Source: Pyrrhosoma nymphula (Eukaryota; Arthropoda; Insecta; Odonata; Coenagrionidae). From it: a stretch of 64,000 nt of DNA. Below are positions 1 through 10,960 of the stretch, in pieces. The notes beneath the pieces were generated by a model that saw only the letters and a program-made list of their open reading frames with translations, had not been told where the DNA came from and did not search any database. How positions within the stretch are numbered: position 1 is the stretch's first letter; every line of letters starts with the position of its first letter. Made by a program: the position numbers and the translations under genes. Where the stretch lies: contig OY754333.1 of assembly GCA_963573305.1 (NCBI GenBank), positions 14,778,599-14,842,598 on the forward strand, in the 5' to 3' direction.

Positions 1-433
1 CGAATCTTGGTAGTTGACTTAGCAACCCACTCTAATCATTATGGGAGAATACGATGGGCGTTATTCGTTCTATTTTTATCGTAAATATTTCAGTTTATTG
101 GTTACTCTTTTCTGGATACTTTCGATAAAAATCAACTATTAATGAGGTAGTTAAATACGTCAGATAAGACATAAATGAAAGTTTGTCAGTTACTTCGCAG
201 ATGGAGGTACTTTCGAAGGCTATTATGGTGTATTCATTATATGCCGAAAAACTTCAACGCTTCAGGTATATACCTGTTGATCAGAACTTCAGGGTAATGA
301 CTTTATCTAAAGTTATGTGTAAAAACTCATCAATTTTAACTTAAAATGAAACGTTGTTACGTTTTTTAAATTAAAGATCAATCCAATTTTTCAATGGAAG
401 CGAACGAATTTTGACTCCAATGCATACATTTCG
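1..433. other. AT-rich intergenic DNA, nothing recognised
   Basis: I see no coding frame, RNA fold or repeat structure that I can support here. The sequence is AT-rich with stops in all frames. Confidence 0.6.
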
Positions 434-496
434 GTCATCCCGGTGACCATCTCCAGGGTGCGTTTAACTCTCCCTGTCGATGGTCACCTGGATGAC
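434..496. repeat. 63-nt imperfect hairpin (18-bp arms)
   Basis: The arms at 434-451 and 479-496 are reverse complements over 18 bases with one mismatch. Inside them CAGGG (454-458) pairs with CCCTG (472-476) across a 2x2 internal loop, so the fold continues to a 13-nt apical loop. Both arms contain the GGTGACC/GGTCACC core. This could be a remnant of a foldback element or a structured RNA; nothing shows that it is transcribed. Confidence 0.6.
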
Positions 497-702
497 AAGG
501 GTCACGCGTTTCCGCGGAGACATTATTATGACGTTAATATGAGTGAAATATAACTTGCTAAATCAAAAAATAACAAATTTTATGTTTCATCCTAACTAAT
601 TTTCTCTATTCAGTGACTCTCAGGCTTAACGATATGGAAATATTTCAAGGTGGGAATGAAGAGTGAAACGAAGACACTGCAGTATCTTCACTGTGTTTAT
701 TG

Positions 703-745
703 TCCACTACCATGGTTTCGCTGCAAAGCAGCATCATCAGGTGAA
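703..745 (-). ncRNA. Type I hammerhead ribozyme candidate
   Basis: On the minus strand, CTGATGA (740-734) is followed by a GCTGC/GCAGC helix II (732-728 with 724-720, TTT loop). Then come GAAA (719-716) and a short helix III in which ACC pairs with GGT across a 2-nt loop. The expected cleavage point follows the A at 708 (minus-strand GGTA). TTCAC (745-741) and GTGGA (707-703) close helix I over five pairs, one of them G-U. All strictly conserved core positions are present. One unpaired T (733) precedes helix II, which is unusual. A near self-complementary helix III is known from hammerheads of Penelope-like elements and retrozymes, which cleave best as dimers. No element ORF is visible nearby, so this may be a solo terminus. 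Cleavage activity is inferred. Confidence 0.55.
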
Positions 746-896
746 TTAAGAGTTATAATAAGCAGTTAATATTCCGTGACTTGGATGTGCACACTCCTTA
801 CCTTACGCATAAACTCATGTTGATTTGCTAAAACTTCGTGGTCATGGGCAATAAGGGGCAAGGTAGACATTGCTGTGCTTTTGTTTCACATCTCAT

Positions 897-1468
897 TAGT
901 GGTAGAACTATAATAACTCAATGGTTTCATTGCAACTGTTAAGCAACCGAAACCGTTTCAGAACGACACAGTTCCGCGATACAACAATGTTCCCTGTTGC
1001 GGACAATAGCTAGAGGGTCACCTAACAACAGGCGATCCATCGGCACTGTTAAAACATGGCTGGTAGTTCTGTATTATTTGAAATAAGAAATATTTTACTA
1101 AAATACATAAACAATATCGTTTGAATTCATGAAATATATAGAAACTTAATAGTTCTAATTCTATCTGCAACCATGGGCGGACATATATCGGCTGAATAAC
1201 CCAGTAACCACCTGCAACAGGTTCAAATCCATCACTTCGTAGCTTATAACCGCAATGCAGCCAAACATGTAGTGCAACTGGAACAGAGTAGTATACAAAA
1301 AAGTCAGCTTCAGCTATCAGTTACCGTTGCACAGAGCGCAACGGCGCGGCGCAATGGCACGATCACGAAACTTAGCTGTAGTTTGCAACAGTTATTTGAA
1401 ACAGTTGGCTGACCGAAACAGTTGCGGATGCAGCCGTTTCACTACGACAACACTTTATTCCACCACTA
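897..1468. mobile_element. hAT-like miniature element (non-autonomous)
   Basis: The ends are TAGTGGTAGAA at 897 and, reading inward on the other strand from 1468, TAGTGGTGGAA. Both ends then carry further imperfect inverted similarity containing GCAACTGTT (the left copy starts near 932). Eight flanking bases on each side, CATCTCAT (889-896) and CCTCCCAT (1469-1476), match at six positions, as expected for an aged hAT-type 8-bp duplication. A CCGTTGC/GCAACGG hairpin lies inside near 1324-1344. There is no transposase frame, and the short GC-rich frames here do not resemble known proteins. The hAT assignment rests on terminus and duplication size only. Confidence 0.45.
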
Positions 1469-2060
1469 CCTCCCATTTCTATGATTTTCAAACCCTCCCA
1501 TCAACAAACCCTGTGTCTGGTTCACATGGCGGTACCTAGATGTAGATCTACTGCACTTCGTGAACCTGACTTAGGACCTGGCCCTGCCGCACACCATCCC
1601 CTACAGCCGTTCCTCGATGAAAGATCTCTTTTAGCCTCACACGGAGGGTGGGGGTTGGACTCCTCACCACCCGACTGTCATTGCGATCGTTTTTTACGGC
1701 CAAATGAAATGCAATCAATGGCGTTGTCACGGCCAGCTAGCCCAGCAGAGCGACCGGCCGGCCTCCGGTGGAAAACGGATTTCCTCCTTGCCATGTCACT
1801 CGGACGCGTTCGTTCCTCTTTCCCGTCATCTTCCCGATACCGAGGCTAACTCACCCTCTCTTTTATCCCTCTCCTCCCCAAAAAAAATCTCCGACCGACG
1901 GTCAGAGGTCGTAATAAGGAAGATTTATGGGAAGTTGGTGGAGGGACACGGGACCCGGAGTCACGTAAATAACAACTGTCGTTAATTTTTTCGCCCGAAC
2001 GAGGCCGGGTTTTTCCTTCTCTCTTTCCGTGAACGCAAACTGAATGCTTACGCAGGTATG
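1469..2060. other. GC-rich intergenic block
   Basis: This is a locally GC- and CpG-richer stretch with overlapping open frames on both strands (for example 1481-1849 plus and 1548-1730 minus). None resembles a known protein, and open frames on both strands suggest composition rather than coding. A promoter-associated island is possible but unsupported. Confidence 0.4.
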
Positions 2061-5000
2061 GGTTTTCTCGTAATGCGGTAAAATTGAGAGGACTCGTTAT
2101 TTTCCATCCACGTAAAAGCTGAATCCGAGTTTCCGATCGAAATATATATAGCAGAGAGATAGGTTAAGGAAACAGTAAACCAGAATCACCTAGTTTCAAA
2201 ACATATATATTTATTTCAGCGTGATGAATTTCGATTTTTTGTGTAAAATGAACTACGATATGTTCAAATGAAAATTGAGGATGGATCCAGAGCTCATATA
2301 GAAAGCAATCAATTCAGTGAAATTCTAATTTTTATGAAGAATCCCCTAAATTCACTGCATTTAATCAGAAATTACCTCGGAAGAGAGATTTTCAAATATG
2401 TTTTTTTAATATTTTTTTATATAATTTTATACTTTTTAATTAGAGTCAATCAAATTGAATTTATATGCTAAAATCTTGATTTTTACAAATTCAGTGGGCT
2501 TTTTTTTGCATAATATTCTGATTTTTAAATACCCAAATGACTTAATAAAATATGTGTTTCGATGATACGATCTCGTATAATACATTTTAATTCCATATGG
2601 CATTCTGAATTGGGTTTTTCTGCCACAATGTAGAATAGCAGCTTAAATAAATAACCGGCTGTCTTCATATGCTGACAGAGTTGTTTCGTTTCGCCCTAAA
2701 TCCATTGCTTATTTTATGAGAGTATTCAATCAATCCTTTCGTATATATTCTAAAATAAATTGCAAACGTTTAAAGCTTTCTATTTTTATTGCCTGCTGAT
2801 GGTTTTTGCCAGATCCAGTCGAAAGAAAAAGAGTGCATGAGGTTCGATAAGCAGTCAGTATTGAGATAAACTGGAACACATTGGAAAACGGATGTAGGAC
2901 ATGCATCCGTTACGGCCTGTGACTTTTTTCTCCCAGCGGCGTTTAAAGACGAGTCTTATGATGTAACATTCCTGGCATTATGCTTAAATCCACTTTTCTT
3001 TTTCCAACCCCAGTGTACCAACTCTCGACCACTTTGGATGAAAATAGTAAAGAAAACATTCCTTTAAATAACGTAGTCAATGTGATGGGATAACCTGGTA
3101 TTTTGTCTAATACATTTTACCTAGCAAGCTGTAGAACGTCAATTTGAAGCCTAAGATTTGTTTTCACAGCAGAATTACTTTGATTCAGACTTTAAAATGA
3201 TTCAAACCTTCCACAGAACTTATCAATGTAGTTTTTTGTTCAAGTACGAAATATAAACACACCAGTGATTACTATGCTTTTTATGGATGACATACGTAAA
3301 ATCAAATCCATAAATCGTAACATTGGACGTATGTATCAACTGACTGCCATTTGTGAGATATATTATTTCTTTTATGCCATTCAATTATTTATTTTTTCTG
3401 CCGGATCACAAAATGAGTTCATAAACTTGTAATCATATGAATGGTGTTACGGGAGATTGACTCCATTCCTTACTAAATTATTTACCAATCCTTATTTTTG
3501 GCCACCGAGGTAAACTTCTTGGGAACCGTTAAAAATGTGTTTTATCCTAATGTAAAACGGTAGTGTACGTTAATGTTTAGGACCTGTCTCTTCTCCAATG
3601 TAAGTAACAAGAATCGTATTCCTTTAATGCCATTATTTTCATCTGCCGATTCACGGTGTACTAACATCCTCCCTAAATCAAGGTATTTAACATCTCCCTG
3701 CCTATGTAGTCTTTATTACCTTGTTTTGCAATTCATTAACATCCCTTCCCCTGCATATTTCCTTCACCACGTGAATGAAAGCGTCCCCGTTTGCTTTAAT
3801 CTCAAAACGGCTCGTTTTTTAATCCATCTCCACGCCCATGCCTCTGAAGGCCCCGACCTACTTTGCTTTAAGGACCAGTTTTAATACCAAAGCATACATT
3901 GCTACGAATAAGTCTTCACTTGTATATTCTTTATATTAATATTTATGCACGAGTATCCCTGAGTGCTGTTCTCTCTGCGTTTATATGGTTTTAAAGTTTT
4001 TTTTTAATATCCTCCGAACGTTAAGGAACATTTTTCATTTAATTTTAATTTGTGGAAGTGTTTGAAATGATTTGCGTTGGCCTAATTAAACCGCTTCTAA
4101 TTCAATAATTATGTCAAATCTACGTCTGTTAAGTATCCGATGTGTTTGTAAAAGGGAATGATTTTTTATCGGGCATAGGGCGCGTTAAGAGTTTAATAAT
4201 ACTTAACGTCACAGAAAAACCTTTTGCTAATGTGTTATGTGATACGTTGCTCGTCTAAAATGTGGTGGTGTGCATCATTGCTTGTTATACGTATAGCAAT
4301 GTGCCGTTGAAAATATTACCTTAATCCCCAACATTTTATGCAACGTGCATGGCTCAATGCGGAGCTCTTGTCAGTCTTGTCTTCTGTGACACTACGTTAT
4401 ATTGAAAATAACATTATTGTTTATCACACATTATCTTAAATCTGCTTTTTCCAATTCCAATTTCCAACTAAAAAGTTATTATAATTATTAGCACTTTCTT
4501 CCCATCCCTAGGAAGAACGTTCAAACCATGGCTGTACCGTTGGATTATTTCAATGGATTCCGGGACCCTACTTTTTTTTCTTGCTAGGGGAACTTCAGGT
4601 ACATTACTCCGTCAGTCGGATAGGACGTGAAGACGTAGACCTCTTAGCTTCTTTCGTTTTTATTTAGTTTATCCCGACGCTGGGTTTGTCTCCTACCTTC
4701 CTTCATTTCTTATGCATGATGCGGGACTGTCGACGCCTGCCAGCGTTGAGGTAGCCTGGAATGGTTACGAAACTGTCGTGGACTGCCAACGCAGGTTAGC
4801 AATGAAAGCCTAAAATCATCAACTAGGAAAATGCCGCTGAGAACCTCAACTTTGCCGCATTTATCGTGGGTTAACTCAGTTGCCGGTCGCCTCCTCATTG
4901 AACCCACCAACAATTCATGTTGAAAGTGGCGATAAAATGTTTTGTTTTGTAGACTTATTAAGAAGGGTATATCTTGCACTCGAATTAAATTACTAGTAGT

Positions 5001-5240
5001 GTTGGTATTTCAATTGAAGAAGGAATGCATAAAACGGTTATTTAAGAATTAAATCACTACCTCAAATGTGCAAGCAACCAGAAAATTATGGTCGCCATAA
5101 TTTTTAAGCCACTGTAAAAATAAAGAAGCTTTCAGCTGGTTGACGCCGGACCGCTTATACTCCGCCGTGGTGAGAAAAAGGTCGCCTGCCTCCGTTGAAG
5201 AAAATGTCATCTGTGCCCACCTCCACCTTGAGCATTTTGG
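2061..5240. other. AT-rich intergenic DNA
   Basis: No recognisable gene or transposon was found. Short frames such as 3573-3884 plus and 4710-4979 minus lack any familiar motif. Confidence 0.5.
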
Positions 5241-5990
5241 GTTTGGAAGAGTAAGGAGGTCCGTGGGGATTGAGAGGAAAAGGAGAAGAGAACATGGGGA
5301 GGAGAGACCTTTGTAATCGAAGGATTTGCTCCAAAGCGATGAAAGACGGACCTCCATTTCTTCCTTCATGTAACTATCTCCTAAGTCTTTCTCCTTCTCT
5401 CCCCCCTCTCACTCAACTTCATCCCCGTCTCCTTCCTCCACTCCCCGCAACCCCCTTCCACCTAATTCCCTCTCCTCGCAAAAACCTTGATATTCTTCTT
5501 TCTTTCTTCGCCACACCGCTATTTCTTGCCCGTCTTCTCCATCACCCAATAAGTCCCCCGCAAAACTCCGGCCGCCCGTCCGGCTCTCTCTGCTCCCACG
5601 GTAGTCCCGCCAAAACCACCATGCCTCCCCCAAACTGCCGCCCACCCGTTCCACCCCCCTCCCTTCGCCCCCACTGCCTACCCTGCCACCAGCTCCGCCA
5701 AAAACGCCAACCCTTGACCGGGATTTGGGGAAGCATACAGTGAATTACGGCTCCGGTTTGGGAAAAAGGACGGCAGCAGGAATTCGCTCTGATCACGTGA
5801 CGACTCGGATAGGTCGCAGGGTGGGGGCCTTTTTGGTGGGTTAGGTAGACGGGATGAAGGTTGGCGTGGAAGGAATTGGGGAAAGGCAGGGGATGGATGA
5901 AGAGAGAGGTTTAGCCATGGCGCGTATGTGCATTCATTGTATCTATATACCTCAAAAGGAAATATACGGATTGGTGTTGTGCTAGGGATG
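5241..5990. repeat. Pyrimidine-rich then purine-rich low-complexity block
   Basis: The plus strand is strongly C/T-rich from about 5370 to 5700 and G/A-rich from about 5750 to 5900. The 157-residue proline/leucine-rich frame at 5270-5743 is best explained by this composition. No domain is recognisable. Confidence 0.45.
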
Positions 5991-8587
5991 GACATCAAAA
6001 GAGAGTAATCGAAAGCTAACATCGAGTGACTATCGACGATTCACCATTGATACTGTAACACATCAATTCTGAACTATTTACCGCAAAATCATCTGTGATG
6101 GACGACAGTGACGTGGAATTCGTTTTTGATGTATTCGCTTGCGCGGAACGCATGATTTTCATGAATTCAATAATATATTTTATTTATTTATTAATTTATT
6201 TTAATAAATAATACAATTTTTAAAATGTTAATTCAAAATAAATGTATTGCTCAATAATTTGAAATACCGTACATTTTTCTAAAATAATTGGAGCTTTTTT
6301 CGTACATTTTTCTAAAATAATAGGCCTCTAAGCCTCTTCGATCACAGGCCTCAAAATAGACTGCCTTATTTGCATTAAAGGAGTCAATAGTCATTAATGT
6401 AATCTATTTATTACCTTTATTCAATCAGAAATTTAATGTGTAATAGCCAACTGAAGAGACTGGGGTATGTAAACTACCATGTTACAAATAAAAAGTACAA
6501 ATAACATTTTTTATTAGTTTTAGAAAATTTAGCTTATTGCGTTCGAGGCAGTGCATGAATTGAGTATATTTACTCATATGGTATCACAAAACATTCTGCA
6601 AATCTAGTGGAAGTCTGGGGTTTTTGTAGATTGGAAAGTAATTATATTCCATCAAATTTTCCTATAAAATTTTCAAACGACACGAATAGAAATAATAATA
6701 ATTCTTGGCACCAAGTGCTCCAACCCCTTTTAATTGTAACTTTATTTACTACTGAGAAGGGATGAAGGTAGTGGAGTTAAAAAATACACGTAATTATGAC
6801 CGTCGCATTTTTATGAATTTTTATGACCAGATGAAAAAAGTGATAATTGCACTTTTTGAATACCAAAAAGTCCGTTTAAATGTATTATAAAGACAAATTT
6901 GAACCAAAACATTCTCGTGGACTCCTTGTTTCACATATCCATGGGCCAGATTTTGAAGATAAGAGTTAGGTACGCACCAAAACTGAAATGTTCACCAGGC
7001 GGTAAGTGTAAGGATTTTTTAGATGTATTATTTTAGGCCTAAAACAAATATATATCAGGGAAAATTATAAAATAGAATGCATATGTGTATTAATTTGTTT
7101 CCACTTATTGTACCTTACTAGAACAATTAGTTAATCGATAATATTTAATTTCATCTTCGCAGAAAAGTGCTACGGTTCCTGCTTCTCTAACTTTTGCATT
7201 TGAGCTCTTATAAATTCAGGTTCAGTTTGTGAGAAGAGTAGGGAAGAGAAGTGAGGATTGTGTAGATGCAGTCAGACTGAGAATCATTTTCTCCTTTTTA
7301 TGGCGAAACCTCTTTAGAAGTGGAAATTTTTAATAGAGCATCCGTGAAATATTTTAGCCACGATTGGAGGAAATTAGGCCATAAACTAGTCAAATGAAAA
7401 TGTTCTTTGTGTGAAAAAGCCTGTGAAAAACCTTGAACATTAATACATCGTCAAACATCGAACATCGGACTTAAACCATCGATTTTTCTAGGCTCTCGGC
7501 CATCGATGATGATTCTGGTAGGTGCACAAAACATGCTCGCTAACATATATGTTCCTTTGAGTATCTATATATCTACGCGCGAGACAGTTGAAGGTCTTGT
7601 GGGCATTGAAAGCGCGTAATAGGCTAGAAAGAGTGGGATAAGAGTTTGACGTTCTAGCGAGAGATAGGGATTTTGAGAAAAGGGAATCAGGATGAAAAAA
7701 GTAGACGAAAAGGGAACCGGGGTCAGGACGTGATAGGAGGAAGGGCGTTCAGGGAAAGTTATGGGGAAGAGAGGTGGGCGAGGAGCTGGCAGGAATCGGA
7801 GCAAGGCTAGAAAAGGAAAAATCTCATTTTTAGAGGGGATTGGGAAGGGGACTGTACGAAAATAAAAAGAAATACATAGAGGAAAAAATATGTACACGAA
7901 AGGTAGGATGAAGGAAAGAGTATTGGGTAGAATAAAGAGGCTGAATTTTGGATGAATAAAAGGGTACGATTTTATTTAGATTGAGCTCTTTTAAACCGTC
8001 ATTCCATCCAATTTCATAAATAGGTAAATGTCACTCAGTTTATGCTGAATACTTTATGCGCTCCGTTTATCGGAAAATGGCCAGTGGAAATCTCACGATG
8101 CACGGAAATGTAGGAGGAAATCGTCCAATTTTTTATAAAAATAAAAAATATACCAGGTTGTAGCTCCAAAGAAAATGAGTTCCCTTTGAATAAGTATACA
8201 TTCTAGTGATCATTGAGGAAAAAATTGTGTTTCCCTGGGCGTATATAATCTTTACTTCTAACTTCGGGAAAAACACTGCTCAGTTGCTTCCTTATGAGCA
8301 TCACGAGAGGGACCATGTAGAACCAATAATAACTAAACAAAGAGTCATGGTAACATTGATCATTTTTGGTTGTATTCTTCAAGGTAGCCACAGTGATGCA
8401 TTGCATACTCTATTAGATATTATGAACAAGCAGAGTAAATCATTTTAATAAATAATCATGATAGTCTTTTGTGATATGGAAGGTAAAATAACAACGAAAA
8501 CACAGTGTGCCCGAAAAAAGATTTTATGCTTTCCTCGCGAATGCTTAGCGTAAATTCTCGGGATTTCCACTGGGTTAAATTGTCTTA
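5991..8587. other. AT-rich intergenic DNA with ATCGA-rich patches
   Basis: Patches rich in ATCGA/CATCG occur near 6010-6050 and 7445-7510, reminiscent of subterminal repeats of DNA transposons. I could not find paired termini. A purine-rich stretch runs at about 7610-7900. The 80-residue frame at 8206-8448 is unrecognised. Confidence 0.4.
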
Positions 8588-8631
8588 GGGTACCGATATT
8601 TAGACGAACGACTCGTCGAATCTCTTCAGGG
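8588..8631 (-). ncRNA. Degenerate hammerhead motif in left Penelope terminus
   Basis: On the minus strand CTGAAGA (8629-8623) is followed by a GACGA/TCGTC stem and then TAAATATCGGTAC where GAAACGTCGGTAC would be expected. CTGAAGA still fits the core because the fifth base (position 7) is free to vary, but the change in the GAA box should abolish cleavage. The motif pairs in sequence with that at 9575-9613. Confidence 0.5.
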
Positions 8632-8741
8632 TATATTTCGTTTGGTTAAAGGGTGTATTTTGAAAATTACGACAGCGGAAAGGTGGAATTTTCGTCCTTT
8701 TATTTTTCTTTGTCCACCGGAAGGATAATGGAAGGCTGGGC

Positions 8742-8950
8742 GTCTACCGCAAGCCAACGTACATGTATCATAATGACCGCAGTCATCACCACCCCTCCCA
8801 GCAAGCAGCTTATCGGTCCACTTAAGTACATCGTGCCAAGGCCATAGCCGATACTAAGAGTCTTCCTAATGAGTTGTAGTATCTCCGTCAGAATTGATAC
8901 AGGGAATGGTACATCTCCTTGGCTCTAAATACGGCTTTTAAATCTTGCAA
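8742..8950 (+). pseudogene. Penelope-like RT C-terminal fragment
   Basis: Translation from 8742 gives VYRKPTYMYHND and SHHHPSQQ. After a frame change, 8826-8876 gives VHRAKAIADTKSLPNEL. These blocks match the conserved region after the RT palm in Penelope-like proteins (YRKPT, SHHP, HRAKAI, LxNEL). Stops at 8877 and soon after, plus at least one frameshift, show that it is non-functional. It lies directly upstream of the GIY-YIG fragment in the same orientation, in the normal Penelope order. Confidence 0.65.
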
Positions 8951-9093
8951 ATATGAATCCAAAGACGAGCTCCCTTAACCGATCGCCAGGGCCATTCTGC
9001 CGTATATTTTCACGGTTTAAGGAAAAATCTCTAGAATTCTCAGGAGTTACTATCAACATCAACCAAATGCCGATTGAAAAAAGATAGAAAACA

Positions 9094-9433
9094 ATGCAAG
9101 AAGTAGAAGTGAAAGACCTTAACGGCATAATGACTCGTGGTGTCTATCAGATTCCTTATGAGTGTTGCCAAATCTACGTTGGGGAGACAGGACGAACTAT
9201 TGCTACGAGACATAAAGAACACCAGAGACATTTCAGGCTTGGACATCCCAAACAAATCTGCTGCTGCGGAACACAGCACTAATCTTGACCACAGGATTAA
9301 ATGTGATAGCACCAAGATTCTTTGCTTTTCCAACAATTATTTTAATAGACTGGCAAAGAAAACCATTGAGATCAGGCTGAAAAGGAATACTTTTTATTGT
9401 GACGCTGGTTTTTATTTTAAGGTAGGTAACTAG
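9094..9433 (+). pseudogene. Penelope-like GIY-YIG endonuclease domain, frameshifted
   Basis: The first frame gives GVYQIPYECC and IYVGETGRTIATRHKEHQRH (from 9139), the GIY and YIG-type blocks followed by the conserved Arg and His-rich helix. The match then jumps frame within about 9244-9256 and continues as NKSAAAEHSTNLDHRI and then KKTIEIRLKRN. The block order, the ExH and DHRI motifs and the final IEI block are those of the Penelope endonuclease that nicks target DNA for reverse transcription. A single-base insertion splits the domain, so it is a pseudogene. The first ATG of this frame (9094) need not be the original start. Confidence 0.75.
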
Positions 9434-9439
9434 AAATAC

Positions 9440-9640
9440 GAAGAAATACAAGAACGAATACTCCTCCTTTCCGCTGTCGTAATTTTCAAATTTCAACCTC
9501 CGACCAATCTAGAGTCACATGATAATTAGACACAGATTTTTAGCTTGCCATACTTCATGCCCTGACGACATTTGCCCTGAAGACAAACGACGAGTCTTTC
9601 GTCGAATCGGTACTTTTTGCCAAAAGTTCGGAAAATAATA
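9440..9640 (+). repeat. Right terminal sequence of the Penelope-like element with hammerhead remnant
   Basis: This segment is the inverted counterpart of 8588-8700. It contains CTGAAGA (9577-9583), a GACGA/TCGTC stem (9590-9603 region) and GAATCGGTAC (9604-9613). Compared with the expected GAAACGTCGGTAC, three bases are missing, which would remove helix III. The coding fragment ends just upstream, placing this segment at the 3' end of the element. Confidence 0.6.
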
Positions 9641-10468
9641 TAAACCTTCATACTGAGATGAAGTTGAATCACATTCAGATTGCATGAAATAAAAACGATT
9701 TGATTTCACTAGGTAGCCAAGATTTTCCCTTTTTGTCACTCTCTGGAGAACATTTTCAGATTACGCCCAACTCTGTGAAGTTTAAAAGCAGAATTTGTTT
9801 TCTTGGGCTTAAATGTCACTTTAGCCATTTTTAATGTATGTACTATCCCAATGGAGAGCGCCAAGATGGAGATATTGATGGAAGTATTGCAAACATAGTT
9901 CATTTATCCCCATTATTCCGTTATGTTTTTAGCATCTGAATGCTTTCTAGCCCCTGTTAGGTTGTATATCGATTAAGTGGCCTTGGTATACAATTCTTAA
10001 AGGGACTACGCGCTATTTTCAGGTGTCGGTGAGTGAAAACAGGCCAGGACAAATGATTTTTACTGTGTCAATTCCTCAGTGGGTGACGTTGGTGAAATGA
10101 TATTGTTTTAGATACACTTAAGATGAAGGCATGCATTTTTTTGAAACAGATTTGGCCTCTTAGACTGTCGGTTTGCACATGAATGCAACTTCGTGACATT
10201 TCATGCATTGCACTTGAAATAACTTATAGTTCATTTAAACACTCAAGTATGTGAATACTGTAAAATGTTTATGTGAATCAAAAAGGAAGATCTAAGGGAT
10301 TCTAAAATAATGAAAACACATGGCGTGAATCTGGAGGATATGTTTTTAATTCCCGGTATAGGTCGATGATTTTTGTAATAGTGAAGTTCTTACACTTGAG
10401 TGTAATTCTTATCAGCACTGCTGGACTCAATCATTCTTGGAAAATCGATTTGGAGACCCTAGGCTAGG
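9641..10468. other. AT-rich intergenic DNA, nothing recognised
   Basis: No supported gene, repeat or RNA is visible. Confidence 0.5.
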
Positions 10469-10960
10469 TTGAAAGCAGTGGTCGACGGCGGAGGGAAGGG
10501 AGAATTTAAGGAAACTGGGGGACTGGAGAGGTTTCGTAGGTGGAGGATGGAGGCTAGGTGGGAGATGAAGAGGCTGAGGAAGAACGGCGGCCTTGTGAGG
10601 GATGGGGGGTGGTGCGGCATTTCAGAAAGGAGGACGGGGATAGCGGGCCGGGAATGGGGCGATCGCGGGCCGGGGCCCGGGCGTTGGCGGGGCGGTCGTC
10701 CGGGGAAGGTTCGGGCGATAATTTACGGGGGAGCGGCAACGAGCGGCTGCGGTGGCGGCATATGGGTGAGTGAGGCTCCAAGGAGATGGATAGAACGGCG
10801 GCCTGTCCGGACGTAAAGTGTGGGTGGAACAGGGAGAGCGCAAATCGTTCGTCTTCTTTTCTCTCCTCTCTGGGTTTGATCGGGATGGGCGGCGCAGGGT
10901 TTGAAGGATGTAGGGAAGGAATCTACATCAACGGAGTAGGTACCGTGCAAGGCTGCTCTA
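10469..10960. repeat. Purine-rich, GC-rich block
   Basis: The plus strand is G/A-rich with local runs such as CCGGGGCCCGGGCG near 10672. Open frames occur in most of the six frames at once, which points to base composition rather than a gene. No known domain. Confidence 0.45.

Larger units (their letters stand above)
8588..9640 (+). mobile_element. Penelope-like element with inverted terminal copies
   Basis: A plus-strand coding remnant (reverse-transcriptase tail, then GIY-YIG domain) is bracketed by two copies of the same terminal sequence in opposite orientation. A perfect 25-base match links 8659-8683 with the reverse complement of 9466-9490, and weaker similarity continues outward to hammerhead-like motifs at 8588-8631 (minus) and 9575-9613 (plus). 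Pseudo-LTRs in inverted arrangement are characteristic of Penelope-like elements. The RT palm and catalytic core are absent and the frame is broken several times, so this is a dead 5'-truncated copy. The outer boundaries are approximate. Confidence 0.75.

Noticed and set aside
1209..1219. GGTTCAAATCC as a tRNA B box
   Set aside because: It lies inside the hAT-like miniature element with no A box or tRNA-like arms upstream.
5270..5743. 157-codon plus-strand frame as a proline-rich protein
   Set aside because: It lies in a C/T-rich tract with open frames in other phases and on the other strand; composition explains it.
5980..7540. TAGGGATGGACATC near 5982 and CATCG/ATCGA-rich patches near 6010-6050 and 7445-7510 as ends of one hAT element
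   Set aside because: No matching CCATCCCTA terminus and no 8-bp duplication could be found on the right side.
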